Positions 1 to 11,548 of a stretch of 26,666 nucleotides of DNA are shown piece by piece. Numbering within the stretch: position 1 is the first letter of the stretch; the number at the start of each line of letters is the position of its first letter. The stretch comes from Saccoglossus kowalevskii (taxonomy: Eukaryota; Hemichordata; Enteropneusta; Harrimaniidae). Made by a program: the position numbers and the translations under genes. The DNA lies in the NCBI RefSeq assembly GCF_000003605.2, contig NW_003148770.1:331304-357969 (forward strand), in the 5' to 3' direction. The notes beneath the pieces were generated by a model. That model was not told the origin of the DNA. It was given only the letters and a program-made list of their open reading frames with translations, and did no database searches.

Positions 1-108
1 CCACTGTACCACGTATTTCTATGGGCTTTGTGCGCGCTGCTGTGGAACGCCGGTGGAGCCGGTGAAAACTCGAGAAAACAACACAAACTGAACTTTGAAG
101 TAATCTGA
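1..108 (+). other. Open frame entering from the left edge, unrecognised
   Basis: Frame 1 is open from the window edge to a TGA at 106-108 (35 codons). The first 60 bases are clearly GC-richer than the AT-rich DNA that follows. The reading begins with a hydrophobic Leu/Trp/Ala-rich run and continues into a polar segment, so it resembles a signal peptide followed by a mature N-terminus. There is no start codon in the window and I recognise no family. It could be the 3' end of an exon from a gene to the left, or chance. Confidence 0.15.
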
Positions 109-848
109 ACAACCAAATTTATATATGTTACACACGTAGGACTAATCTTGTTACACTGTTCAGGGGAGTCTCAACAAACATCCCAAAGTACCGTTTTCTG
201 CGAGTTGTTGGTCTTTGTTTTCACCGCGAGGGTTGCCAAGCGGTAGAAATTGCCCGGATGTCCGCCCCCGACGATACTCATATATATACATCATATCACG
301 AATGCATGATTTCAAGCTTGGTACATCGAATTATATCTGATGCCATCTGAGCAAGGCATAACACTGTGAAAACGTTGCGAATATCTATAGGTGCAGTGTT
401 TCTGGTAGATTTCATACAGTTGCTGCATGCTGCCCTCATCGGTAGTGTTAGGTTTTACTGTCGGACTATTTATCGCGAAGTAAGCCATCCTTCTTCTCGT
501 CGCTGAGGGCAGTTTCTCAATCTCGCATAGCGTTGAAAGAGAGACAGGCTTATCGCTGGTAAAATGACATAGGTGGCGACAGAGGGCAAAAAGCTATTCA
601 TTTGTCAGGAGATTCAAATTTGTATATGTATTTTTAGAAAACCACTTTAAATTATTGCGTCACAGGTATCAAGCTAATTTGGTGTTTTCACTTTATAAAC
701 ACGAATAGACACGAATGTGACACATTTTATGCAAGTTTTATTTAAAGTGATTTTCGATAATTCTTCATAAAAAATGCTATTGCGTTGGAACTAAGAGGTT
801 ATGATGCCCTCATTGTGCTGATCTGAAGGTTCGGCATTCCCATGATGT

Positions 849-917
849 AGGTTATTATGAGGATACCGAAAAGTATGCACTCAGACAGTACTACAGACAG
901 TTCTCGTAATAACCTCA
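849..917. mobile_element. Short hairpin MITE remnant, same family as 19442-19576
   Basis: The left arm starts AGGTTATTATGAGGATAC and continues through an ACTCAGACAGTAC segment. The right end reads TTCTCGTAATAACCT, which is the inverted complement of the left terminus. The same termini and the CACTCAGACAGTAC segment occur in the longer hairpin at 19.4 kb. In both places a TTCGG(C/T)ATTCCCATG stretch lies a few dozen bases to the left. The right arm is shortened here, so this is a decayed copy. Confidence 0.55.
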
Positions 918-3450
918 TAATATTTATACAGCGAAAGACTCCTTGGCCTTGTGGCCTATTTGATAATACGTTGTGTTCATCGAATATGTGTTTTATTACA
1001 GGTATTAGAAGGGTAGACTATGAGTGTTGAGCTCAATCTGTTGATTTTTTACTTTGTGTTAATGTTCATATTTCATGTTTCATGTTTTGTGAATCAATTC
1101 CAAGTGACTGTCAGTGATTTCATTCTTGACAAGGCAAGGTTTTGTTTCAATGAATCATTCGATATTTGTTGCTTTGTTATTTATTCAGAATTTTTCCAAC
1201 GCTTTCATATTTTCAGCGTCTGTTTTGTAGATTTTTTTTTACATTTCAGTGACTCCCAACACTCGCTTCTAGATGCATTTAACAATGAGTTTGGATTCAA
1301 ATTTCAGAAACTTTATTTCCTGTTTTTTTTTCCGGACGGTCAACGTGCTGATGCTTTTTGGGCTGTTGTCAACATAACATGATCTATCGTTTCATGAGTA
1401 CTGTCGTTACGATTAAGACAATTCGCCCTGTGCAACCTTAACAGCATTTCTCCAGTCAAATAGAAGGCATGTTCCGATATTGTATGTGTTGAGTCAAGTT
1501 TAACACTAAAGATAGAACGACCTTGATAATAGACAAACACGCTGAATTGTTCTACATACGTATATAAAGGAATATGCCCAGAAAATATATGTGATGAGTA
1601 ATCATATATGGTTTATAGAAACTTGTATGGGACGGTCGTCTGATATAGCGAATCGTATACTATGCACGCTCTGTGTGTAAAACTCGGTTCTTTCATTTGC
1701 GCCCTCTGTGGTGAAAAAATAATTAGAAAAAGGGAATATACTGAATTTGCTCATGTTATTTTAATGCTTAATCTTAATGCTTAATCGTTATTTTAATATA
1801 ATCGACTCAACAAAAATGTCAATGTACAAATGTGGATAGCTAATCCCCAGAGCGCAATATTGTATAAAAGAAGGGTTTTGGGCAAAATAATGTGTGAGGC
1901 GAAGACTCTACTCTACTATTCCCCTTGCTCACGATGTTGTTCATAAATTACCACGCCCACATCACCAGTACTAAATTGTTGAGCCACATTTTTGATATTT
2001 TGGTACAACTGTTTTCCAACTTATGTCTGAATCAAGAGATATACAGTTGTATTGTTACGTGACTGGCAATTATTCTTACCATTGATATTAAAAAGAAAAC
2101 AAAACAAATACTGTAAATTATGGGCTTGCAAATATATTAAACTCCCTTTGACCATGACATTTTTTAATTTTTAGGGAGGGGGGGGGGATTATTACCCGTG
2201 ACCCGAGGTATCCGAACTTGTTTCTAAAAATATGATTCTTGGTTGTGTGCATTTGACCAATTCGCAATTCAATGTCTATCATAATAGGGTTTAAGGCTAT
2301 ATGGGATAAACATTGTTTCCATGGAAACAACTTTAGGTGACTTCCCTTTTTTATTTACTAGTTGTCATTTATTTGATGTAACATTTAACTGCGAAAATTA
2401 TCAACGATTTATAGTATTTTAAAATTGTCACCATTCAACTGCGTTGTTTTGCGTGTACATTAAAAAACTGCTCATTGCATGCATGTGTGTTTGGTCCGGC
2501 TAGGATTTCAGTATATCGTGACTGTAATCATTTCGCTGTGTTCCGTGCCCCACTATGTCATACACATTATGAACACGAAGAGTAATATGAGACGTAATGT
2601 ATTGTTGGTAGTACTGGAATAAATCACATTTACTTGAGAATCAATGAACGCCATTCATTCATCTATATCGTAATCAGACTGCCCTCAGCGACACATTGCT
2701 AAAGCAAAATGAAATCAACAGGTGGTTTCGTCGTCAATACTCCTCATAGATCACGTGATTCCGTACACCATGATTTTGGTAATCCATAATGCGATCAATA
2801 TCACTACTTTGGTGGCGCTTGTAGTTTATCGTGTATATGCCCGGCATACTAGACAGAATGGCAGGTTATACAAATAAACTGCTATAAACCAATTAAATAT
2901 AAATACATCATCGTTAAAAAACGTAAATTTGACAGCAGCTTAGAAACGAAATTAAAATGCCTCAATGGGTATTGTTAAAATACAAATGTGGTATGCGAGA
3001 AGAACAATGAGGTGACCCGGATGTTAAGTGTTTACTCACATATATGACCTACTTATAAGATAGGCTCGAATTAACTATGTGTATTTTATTTACTCCAGTG
3101 AGTATGTGCTACGTTCTAGATCGTATATTTCAACACAACAAACACGTATTTTAAACGACAAATTCGGAGGAACACGTGAACTTTATTCCCTCACCCGCAT
3201 ACTAAATGAGCATACAGCCCAATATTCGATATTGAATTACGATGCGGCGCTGACAATGACTGTGAAAAAATAACTTTTCTCTTGCAGCTTTTCAAATTGT
3301 CAGGAGTCACAAATTTAACGCCAGTCATTGTTACAATGCTACCTCCAATGCATTGAAGTCCTATGAGATGGACTACTTCCTGTTCTGAAATAAACCATTA
3401 TAAAAAGTTATACAAACATACAGAGCAGGTATATTAACTCAAGCTGTGTT

Positions 3451-3527
<77 letters not shown>
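3451..3527. repeat. Compound microsatellite (AC)n(AT)n(ATT)n
   Basis: A run of AC dinucleotides passes directly into AT dinucleotides and then into ATT trinucleotides, about 77 bp in all. It is a simple sequence repeat with no coding content. Confidence 0.95.
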
Positions 3528-3530
<3 letters not shown>

Positions 3531-4562
3531 ATGTTGAAGTAGTCCTGAAACTAGAAAATCGTTACAGGTTATGTGAATAACATCTGACTTATGACCATAT
3601 CGCGGATACCGACGGAAGTCACGGAACAAACTACCGCGCGCGTGTTTACGATAAACTCAGGTTAATGATCTGAGCTCCATGCAACGCACGGCCGATGTGT
3701 GACCTCGCTTATCTTTGGGAGTCTTTTGTAAATAATCCGTACCATGCAACTTTAAACTACACGTATGTCAATGAGGTCACCAGTGGACATTGTTAGTATG
3801 TAGTAAACAAGGAACCGATAATAATTATATTATGAATGATACTACCTAACGACCAGAGTATAATTATGAGCACGACACAGCAGGAACAAATTGTGACGTT
3901 TCGTAAGTCAAATACGCGTGTTCTTATTCTGTCTGACACAAGGCGATTTAATTTATATTTAGTTCTTTTCTCCAATATATACAGGCCATGCGCGTAACAT
4001 TGGGGGAGTGCGGGAAATGTTTTTTAAACTTAACCAACGCGGCTATTATCTCAACACGTGCCAAGTACGCATATGGATTATATCTCAAAACTAGTACGGA
4101 ACTAGTTTTACGGACAATACCTCTCCGCATTCAGACGAATGCATCATTTGTTTTTCTATACGCGCAAGGTGAAATATGATTGCAACTCAATAATTAATAA
4201 TTACATAAACTAAATCAATTTTCGAAAAAGAATTGTTGTTGATATGGCAATGGTTATAACGTGACAATCACGCTCCTGTCATGGCTACACCGCGGTATGA
4301 TATGGTATAGGGGAATCCCCCTTCAACCGCCTTTACGTCATACTCTGAAGTGCATGATAACGTTCCAGGAAGTCATGTGACTTGCATTAAATATCATCTG
4401 CAAAACCAGGAAAGTCTTGTATAACTCATTCCAACACGTGCTATGCAGCATGTGACAGCAAAATAACTATTTTTCAATTCATATTGAATTGAATGTTTCA
4501 AATACAGAAGTTTTTTGCAGGTGACTTTCTAAGGTTAACTACGATCGACGAGATTTCAATCT

Positions 4563-4584
4563 CGATACCCGGATGGAATTTCCC
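4563..4584 (+). promoter_or_regulatory. Conserved upstream module with kB (Rel/NF-kB) site, gene at 4717
   Basis: CGATACCCGGAT (4563-4574) is followed directly by GGAATTTCCC (4575-4584), a good match to the Rel/NF-kB consensus. It lies about 140 bp upstream of the start codon. The same 12-bp box followed by the same 10-bp kB site occurs upstream of the paralogue on the minus strand (21783-21759), there with 3 extra bases between them. That conservation in otherwise diverged non-coding DNA supports function. Binding itself is inferred. Confidence 0.65.
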
Positions 4585-4644
4585 GAAGTGATTTTTTGCC
4601 GGGTTCATGTGTTTAAAAATAAACGTAAGGTTGAACCAAAAAAC

Positions 4645-4650
4645 TATAAA
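4645..4650 (+). promoter_or_regulatory. TATA box of the IL-17-like gene at 4717
   Basis: TATAAA lies 67-72 bp upstream of the ATG, between the kB site and exon 1. The corresponding boxes of the other two genes lie at a similar distance (about 63-73 bp), so transcription probably starts near 4675 and gives a short 5' UTR. Confidence 0.55.
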
Positions 4651-4716
4651 AATGTGTTAGAAACATTAGAAATACACACTAGTCCAGTCTGCTCAGTTCG
4701 AGTCTTGTGGATCACA

Positions 4717-6705
4717 ATGGCACAGTGGTTTTATTTAGTGAGTATTATTTTTAAACTAAGTATTTTAATCAAATTTAAATAACGTAAATGTGTCAAATTA
4801 TAGTATTGCATATATGTAAACTGTGCACTTTGCTGTATGAGTGAAAACTAAGCAAATTGGGGGCGATTTGTACCGCAACTGGCAATTGTTGTGTTAAAAC
4901 CTGCTGCTCAACTTCAAAGTGTGTTTTGTGTTCGAGTGTGTTGTTAGTTTTTCGATGCCACGCAATCTTGCGATTCGAGCAATGCATCTTGCAGTGTTTG
5001 ATAATTGTATACTAGACGTATCAAACACTGGATACCAGAGCCGCACACGGGAGAACATATCTTGCATTTATATCTTGCACGTCTTTTATTTTAATCACAA
5101 TAAGTGGCGTGAAGACTATGATACTCTTTATTAAACGCTTATTATTTCTATTTTTTTTATCTTCACTTTGATAACGGTAACGGCATCGTGCTGACCGACA
5201 GTGATATCTTAATAATATAATCATTTACATCGTTTTTTTTTTGTTATACTTTTTCAATAAAAAAATCATTAATATGTACGGTTATGAGGCTCCACAAATG
5301 ACTGTCTTTCATCATATGAATTTGATACCGGAATGAAAAAGTTAAAGCGGTCGTCGCATAGCGCGTTTGAATGTCGTATATACAAATAATTAATGTTGTA
5401 TACGTTGTATGTGACTTCCATCGAACAAGACGCGACGCCATGGATATAGATGACATTATTATGAAGCCAATGGTAGGGTAGTTATATTGTTGGGTTGCTG
5501 CTTGTTGTAGCATATAATTTCCTTCCAATCCTGAATTCAAATACAATCGTAATCATGACAATGGCCAGCATTATGCAACCACGTCATACCAGCAAGGTTA
5601 TATTTTCATGAATATGTAACAGAAAAAGTCACAGAAAAAGTCACATAAACCAGCGAGTTACTCCTATACTTGGACAGGAGCTAAGCTAAGACATGAACAA
5701 GAAGTCCATTTTAATAGTCGTCGAAACTGAAATTCAGTCTTCAAAATGCACCCAAACTATAAAATCTTGCATGTAAGGACTAAATCGCAATTGTGAATGA
5801 AGATATTTATTTATATTGAATTGTGTGCGTTTAACAATATAGACATTTATTGAAGGATGGGTGGAAGACGTTTTTGACTCAATTGTGATACATTTGTATT
5901 ATGTAATTAATTTTCATCAGTTGAAAATTTGACAATTCGTTACATGCTTTGATCACGTGGGTTGGTCACCTGATGCAACACAGCCTACTTTATTTACGGT
6001 AAATTTCCATCAACATCATTAGCCACAATATAGCCAAGTGTTCATATCCTGGAAGAAGCATATTTTTTTCTAGATAGCATGTGATCGGAAATGTACTTTT
6101 GACTAAATCCTCATGTTTTTTTTTCTCAATAGGTAGTGTTGGCGATTGTTTTCTCTTCAGAATTTAGTGACGCCATCCCCATTGACGACTGTCAAGAATC
6201 AATGCAATACCGAGGGAAACACTCTTCGAAATCTTTGTATCCATACACGGACTATTTGGCCATAATGCCTTTCCCCGTAGCTGACGTACCAAAGGGCGTA
6301 CAAACACACTCGCCTGCTGTTCCACTAAGAATATATCGTGGTGATAACGATATGACATTTGCTTCTCCACAAGAACGAAGCAATTGTCCTTTCTATTACA
6401 CCTATGAAGAGGACGCTGACCGTATTCCAAGGACTTTGGCCCACGCTATCTGTTCCTGTGACAAATGCATCGGGGAAGACGGAGGTACGAGCCCCTTGTA
6501 TACCTGTCAACAAATCACATACCCCGTGCCAGTGATGAAGCGAAGTGGGTGCGTCGATGGTTTATTCAAATATCACTTGCAATTCCAGGAGGTTGCCGTC
6601 TCGTGCGCTTGTCTGCGACCAAGAGTGACTACCTATGTTCAAAAACGGAGGAGAAAACATCACACAACATCAGAAAGCGTTCTCCGCGGTCTCTCAATGA
6701 AATAA
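4717..6705 (+). CDS. Secreted IL-17-like cytokine, 2 coding exons (A subtype)
   Basis: Predicted 197-aa secreted cytokine of the interleukin-17 family, which signals through IL-17 receptors in innate and epithelial immunity. Exon 1 is 4717-4737 (MAQWFYL) with donor GTGAGT. The intron is 4738-6132, phase 0. The acceptor is a T-rich tract ending CTCAATAG, and exon 2 is 6133-6705. The join puts a hydrophobic signal peptide at residues 1-21, probably cleaved after SDA. The family domain runs from about residue 92 (CPFYYTYEEDADRIP, matching the IL-17 CPW...DxxRxP motif) through AICSCDKCIG (Cys 114, 116, 119), YTCQQI (Cys 132), SGC (Cys 147) and VAVSCAC (Cys 165, 167), the cystine-knot signature. 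Cys 27 lies near the mature N-terminus. The C-terminus is basic (QKRRRKHH) and ends in LRGLSMK. ATG is chosen because only this exon gives a signal peptide, a strong donor and correct phase, and the paralogue at 21663 matches it. The intron also holds short open frames that I consider chance. Confidence 0.88.
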
Positions 6706-6706
6706 A
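6701..6706 (+). other. Candidate polyadenylation signal overlapping the stop codon
   Basis: AATAAA overlaps the TAA stop of the IL-17-like gene (6703-6705) and is followed by T-rich DNA. If used, the 3' UTR would be very short. The minus-strand paralogue has AATAAA about 17 nt after its stop, so a short 3' UTR is plausible. Confidence 0.35.
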
Positions 6707-6729
6707 TTTGCTATTTGTTTTATTTTTGT

Positions 6730-9700
6730 AGATTTCAAGTGAACTTACAATATGGAAGTGCTTAAGTATGCAATGAGTTTTAATGGTATTGTTCGTCTAT
6801 TTTTTTTAAATTGCCACATTACGCATGTTTTATCTCAGTGACAAGTTTTTTGGGAAAATTGTCGAACGAATTAAGTGATCATTTTATCTAATATTTGGAT
6901 TGTCTGCAATATCAGTTTATCCCTCATCAGATATTGTATGTATATTATATTTAGTGCGTTTTATGACAAATATAGTACACTTCGTATCAAAGGCTGGTAT
7001 GATTATATAATAGTTCCGACATTTACGTCATCGTATGCCTTGTGGTGTACATATTTATTGTAGTCATTTTGAAATGACCATATTTTTTTAAATCGTTAAA
7101 AAATAACACACAAAAGCAAAAAAGTTTACTGTATTCTTGAAAATTGCAGAACCTGTGTATTGTAATATCATTTTAAGACTTATTCAAGTTCTGAATCAAT
7201 GTTATTGTAAAAAATATCTCAAATTGTTTCATTAAAAAAATATGTAATGATTACTCCCCTCCAAAAAAACAACACTTCTCTTAGACTATTAGTATAAATT
7301 GTCGTTTATAACGATTTAAAAAGATATTTGATAATACATGCTCAACCTTGTTTATTAATTTTAATCGTATTGTACACAAGTTATGGTTGTGAATTGTACA
7401 AGATATTTTTACCTTACACTAAGGGAAGTAGTTTGTACAGATGTGACACGTGACAATGTATAACCAATCACAGCTGCGTGTATGAAATAGTCGGGCACAT
7501 TTACATAATTGTATTACTTTTGCAAAATAGCTCATATCTGAGTTATATTGTCAAAATAAAAATTAAATTTATTGAAAATACTTAAGTAACTGTTATTATT
7601 TACACATTACATTACATTTTTTGTAACTTTGATTTTAAATCAAATACCCCATTCTCTTTCGATAGCCATTTAGAGTGAATGCGCACATTTACAACTTGTA
7701 CGAACGTCATTGGTAGGCTAACCAGCGAACCTCTTTGCCTGTTCACCTATTGCATTATTGCTTCTTTTTGGCCACCTTAAAGTAATATCTAAGCGACAAA
7801 CAAAAACACTTTTAGACGTACCGCCAGACTGTAACTTCATCAAAATAAGTATATGATTGATTACAAGAAATAACTAGGAACTAGGAAATAACTAACTTCC
7901 GGTGGTTCCTACACATATGTGCATATTTCGTTCTGTTGTACATATATCCTCGCCCTCGCCAACTACTACCAAAATTATGCCTCAGTTACACACAGGTTTT
8001 TTTCAGGTATCCGGTTTGAAAAAAATAATCAAAAAATGACGTGAAAAATGCCATAATAATAAAAAAGAACGATTAAGTTGAAATAAATACCCCCTCAATA
8101 AGTTTATTTATATTATTACAAACTGGGCAAAGAAACACTGAATTTAGATTTGAGCGTAGCCCAACATAAGCCAGTGTAATCGAATTTGTTACTGATAACA
8201 AATAATTGGTTCAAATTTGTATTACGTTAACAATTTTGACTGTTCCTTCTTACCCTACACAGAAACACATTCACCACACATAGGTGTGTACCAGTAGCAG
8301 CATGAAAGTGAAGCTAATGCCGTTTTATAACTATAACTCAGAAGTCCTTTTACTGTATTACTAGTGTTTATTTTACTGTTATAATTATAATTATTGTTTC
8401 CGGCCGTTTTGTGATTGTATTTTCTAGATTCTTTGAATGAACGCAGCATTTACAATTCATTCGTCGATACAGTGTAAGAATGTCGGTGCCGGTGGTCTCT
8501 TTTGTCGGAGCGCAACTTAGCCAAAAGAAAAACAGGATCAATTCATCACTGCTATTACAAGACTGGTAGAAGGTTAAACATTTGGCGTTAAGCTACTCAA
8601 AAATCAGATTGTGTGGCTTTTGTTACGCCAACAGTGGGCTAGGAATAATTTTTCGATTTACCACCCAGCTAGAGTGACGGTATAACCTGCCTGCCAAGTA
8701 TGAACAAAATCGGCTTAGCCAAAAAAGTTAAAATGCCGTGAAAAGTTACCCAAACTTCGAGGGAAAAATTCCTCGGCAATGAAAAGATATCAAAAAACAA
8801 ACTTTGTACTCACACTCAAGCGGAGTCGCAGAAAGTGACCCACACATTATTCGTCAAAAAATCAAGCAAAGGTTAGAAAGAATTCCCGTGAAAGTATTAG
8901 AGACATATTATAAAATAATTAGTCTTCCAAACAAGATGCTTGACAACTAAACATTGTCTGCTATTTGAGATGTACAGCATTGAAAACAATGTGATCCACA
9001 TTATTGAAACCAACATATTTTTTTGTTGAGATAGCAAACAACAATAATATATCAACTTGGTTACGTCCATTTACGTAACGGAAGCGCTTGAACTATATAT
9101 AATTATACATGTATAAACGATATCGATGCATGTTAGATATCAGTTAATATCTATGTTAACTATCAAATTCATTACCAAGTTATACCGCACTCAGTAATAG
9201 GTGTTTGAGAAGGGGGAATACAGCTTACAGGAAATTAAAACGGCATTTTACGTTTTTACTGAAAATGAAACGAAAGTTTCATTCACAGTAAAAATTAGAT
9301 TTTTACACTTTACAGATAAAGCAAATTCCCTAATTACATTTGACAATTTTATAGTGTATTTAATAATTTGTGTTTAAGAATCAAAATTGGAAATTGCGTA
9401 CGAATTACGACATTTAATGTGTAAAATGCTTTATTGGCTTACAAAAAATAAGATCTTTGTACAAATTACTGACGAATAAAATAACTGATTACATTTGACA
9501 CCTTGCCCATGTCTACGAATTTACGTGTTTTTTTCGTATTTAAATTACACTATTACGAAAATAGAAACAATTGATGACACCTTACGAACATATCCCTTGC
9601 CGAGATACTATGATTAATAGTTAGGAGGTCACCATAGATAAGCTAAAAAATCGTAAAAATGTGTAATACCAACGGTTTTCAGCATAAAATCGGTTACGTT

Positions 9701-10050
9701 TAGAGAAATCCTTGTTTGTACTGTTAAAGTAGATGTTTATTGTCAATTGTAGTAATATAAAAAAGTATTCTTATTGAACAAACGGAAGTGACGCATACAT
9801 TACTAAGGCAATAGCGTGGCGACCAATGTCATATGAGGTGAATAAATCAAGTCGTGATACCCACTCGCCTAAATTCAATATTAACAATTTCTGCAGGATT
9901 TTCAAATGTAAACATACATCACATCTAAGTAGTATAAAAAGAAATGCTCAAATTACCTAGAAGTGTTCCTTGTTTCGAATACCATGGATACTCTTTGCTA
10001 TGTTGAAACACGTGAGATCTCATGTGCGTTGTGGGTAGCCGTGTATTGAA
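6730..10050. other. AT-rich intergenic region, no gene seen
   Basis: I find no plausible exon and no IL-17-like fragment. Frames are short and low in complexity. A perfect-arm hairpin lies at 9253-9294, a short direct repeat of an ACTAGGAAATA-type unit near 7870-7895, and two CTTAGCCAAAA copies near 8507 and 8713. Confidence 0.55.
9253..9294. repeat. Short inverted repeat (hairpin)
   Basis: TTTTTACTG (9253-9261) pairs with CAGTAAAAA (9286-9294), and the inner ATGAAAC pairs with GTTTCAT around a 4-base GAAA loop. It could be a micro-MITE remnant or chance in AT-rich DNA. No gene is adjacent. Confidence 0.5.
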
Positions 10051-10257
10051 CGCCGAGGGGAAATTTCTAGCTTTGCGGAAAAAACTAGTAGTTTCAACAT
10101 ATTTGCAAATATGAGCAGTAAATCCTTTTCCCAATATCCTAAGACAGATAAACGTACACCACCGAGTATTTTAGCATTATAAATACTTAATTTGTTTAAC
10201 CCAACTTCTTGTAATGAGATTATTTGTAACGCTCCACCACAGATTTGTCGAGTAAAA

Positions 10258-10905
10258 ATGGATTTTTTTTCTTTTCTTGGTGATCACCGTGAGTATTGTC
10301 TTTTACATTTACACATAAACATGAATTTGTTATTTTGTCAAATCACGTCGTCAGTCGCTCTCCACAGTTTCCATTGATTGTTATTGGATAATACAAAAGT
10401 GCTTAGAATATATTCTCTTAATAATTTTCTCTTAATAATAAGTCATCCCGCGAACTCTATATGTTTTTATGTCATATCGTGGCATGGTAGTTTTTACAAT
10501 ACTGTCATTACATCAATCTGTGGGTTGATCTGCGCTGGATAATATAAATGACTACAGAAGTCACGTGATTGTATATTTCTTTCAGTCTGGTGGGTCTGAC
10601 CAATTTACAGCATACAGAGACAGTATGCTATAATTTGTCTCTTATATTAATGTCTTATTTATCTGTATTCAACAGGTAGTGAGTTTTGATTGTAGTTTCC
10701 TCGTCGTCGATCGGCCACGATGTACCGGTAGAAGAAGACTGTTGTGAACTCTTTGTCAAATTTTATATCCATAGACCAACGATTTTGCTTTTCAGCCAGT
10801 TTCGGAGGTTACAATGGGACGAATGGCATTACGACATAAAAATAAGCGGACTTCATCTGAGACACATGTTCAACGTCACAGTGTGGCAGCAACGACCACG
10901 TGATT
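10258..10905 (+). pseudogene. Decayed IL-17-like gene, N-terminal half
   Basis: The candidate exon 1 is ATG at 10258, a T8-containing hydrophobic stretch, then GGTGATCACC and GTGAGTATT. The T8 run puts it one base out of the seven-codon phase-0 pattern of its paralogues. TATAAA lies at 10178-10183. Exon 2 follows an acceptor ending TTCAACAG at 10675. From 10686 it reads SIGHDVPVEEDC, closely matching SIGHGIPIEEDC of the gene at 12456-13828. A 4-base gain at its start brings stops (TAG, TGA) into frame, about 24 bases after VEEDCCELFVK are missing, and a further shift leaves a TAG. Shorter blocks still align: CCAACGATTTTGC near 10775, GTTACAATGGGAC near 10808 and a CCACGTGAT block near 10896. 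The cystine-knot part does not follow on this strand. I see no way to read a functional product. Confidence 0.7.
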
Positions 10906-11007
10906 TTCCATTGAAATTAACCTGCTTTATGCTCGACTATATGTATTACAATGCGACATTACTATGAATATTCTAATCACAAAAATCATTTCTCAACCAT
11001 TTCTCAA

Positions 11008-11174
11008 CCATTTCTCAGCATCACTAGCAAGTGTATAGCGGAGTCTCGTCGCCAGAGGCGGTCTGGGACCAAAAAACGGCCTTGGACTTTCCCGACAATA
11101 CATGTTGATCCACCAAAAACCTTGAGGGAAAGTGGTGCTATAGTGGTATATTGTCTGTCATAACAGAACCCACA
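11008..11174 (-). pseudogene. Decayed IL-17-like cystine-knot fragment, opposite strand
   Basis: The minus strand shows three blocks in the order expected for exon 2 of the gene at 12456-13828: CGFCYD (11174-11157, cf. CPFCYQ), GDETPLYTC (11053-11027, cf. GDESPLHTC) and a block matching MRRNG, AGTGATGCTGAGAAATGG (11025-11008). A TAG stop follows the TYC-equivalent Cys codon directly, and spacing between blocks differs from the intact gene, so the fragment is broken by indels. It is followed to the left by three near-identical TTTCTCAACCA-type repeats (10988-11017). The matching N-terminal half lies just left on the other strand. Confidence 0.6.
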
Positions 11175-11548
11175 CAGAGGAACTATTTATGATTGTTTAT
11201 TCACGATCTCGAGAACAGTAATATTCAAGAACGACTAAACATCGCTTGCATCTCTAGAACAAAAATTAACATCTATACATTGTATTTTATATACAGCCAT
11301 ATTACAGTTACTTCTACTGCTTGCACTTTAAAGAGAGAAAAAATCTATACCGCTGTTATCTGTGACTGATCATGAACTTGCCAACAATAATTACACTGAG
11401 TAGTCATTCTGAATGTTGGCTATTAAAGATTGGTACAATTACTGCTGACGCCCGACGGCCGTTCTGGACTTTTACAGAACGTACAGATTATCAGTCCGTC
11501 CTGTTCGTCGTAGATAATTACAAATCATTTTCATCTCCGAATGTTGGG

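Larger units (their letters stand above)
109..4540. other. AT-rich intergenic region, no gene seen
   Basis: I see no exon structure or recognisable protein here. The longest open frame (1020-1382, plus) is a low-complexity Phe-rich reading of T-rich DNA. The region holds a small hairpin MITE (849-917), a compound microsatellite (3451-3527), an AGAGGGCGC-type motif on the minus strand at 1699-1707 and one palindromic TCACGTGA at 2751-2758. Confidence 0.6.

Noticed and set aside
1020-1382. 120-codon open frame on the plus strand
   Set aside because: Phe-rich low-complexity translation of T-rich DNA with no domain, no signal of splicing and no known family. It is probably the complement of A-rich sequence, though an old coding relic on the minus strand cannot be excluded.
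4547-4584. tRNA-like GATTTCAATCTCG stretch near the kB site
   Set aside because: A short CGAGATTTCAATCTCG dyad is present, but no acceptor stem, D-arm or B box can be fitted around it.
6164-6731. Other open frames overlapping the IL-17 exon 2s (both strands, also at 12364-13046 and 20144-20655)
   Set aside because: They are shadows of the real coding frame. None has a family match, and their similarity between paralogues follows from the DNA similarity.
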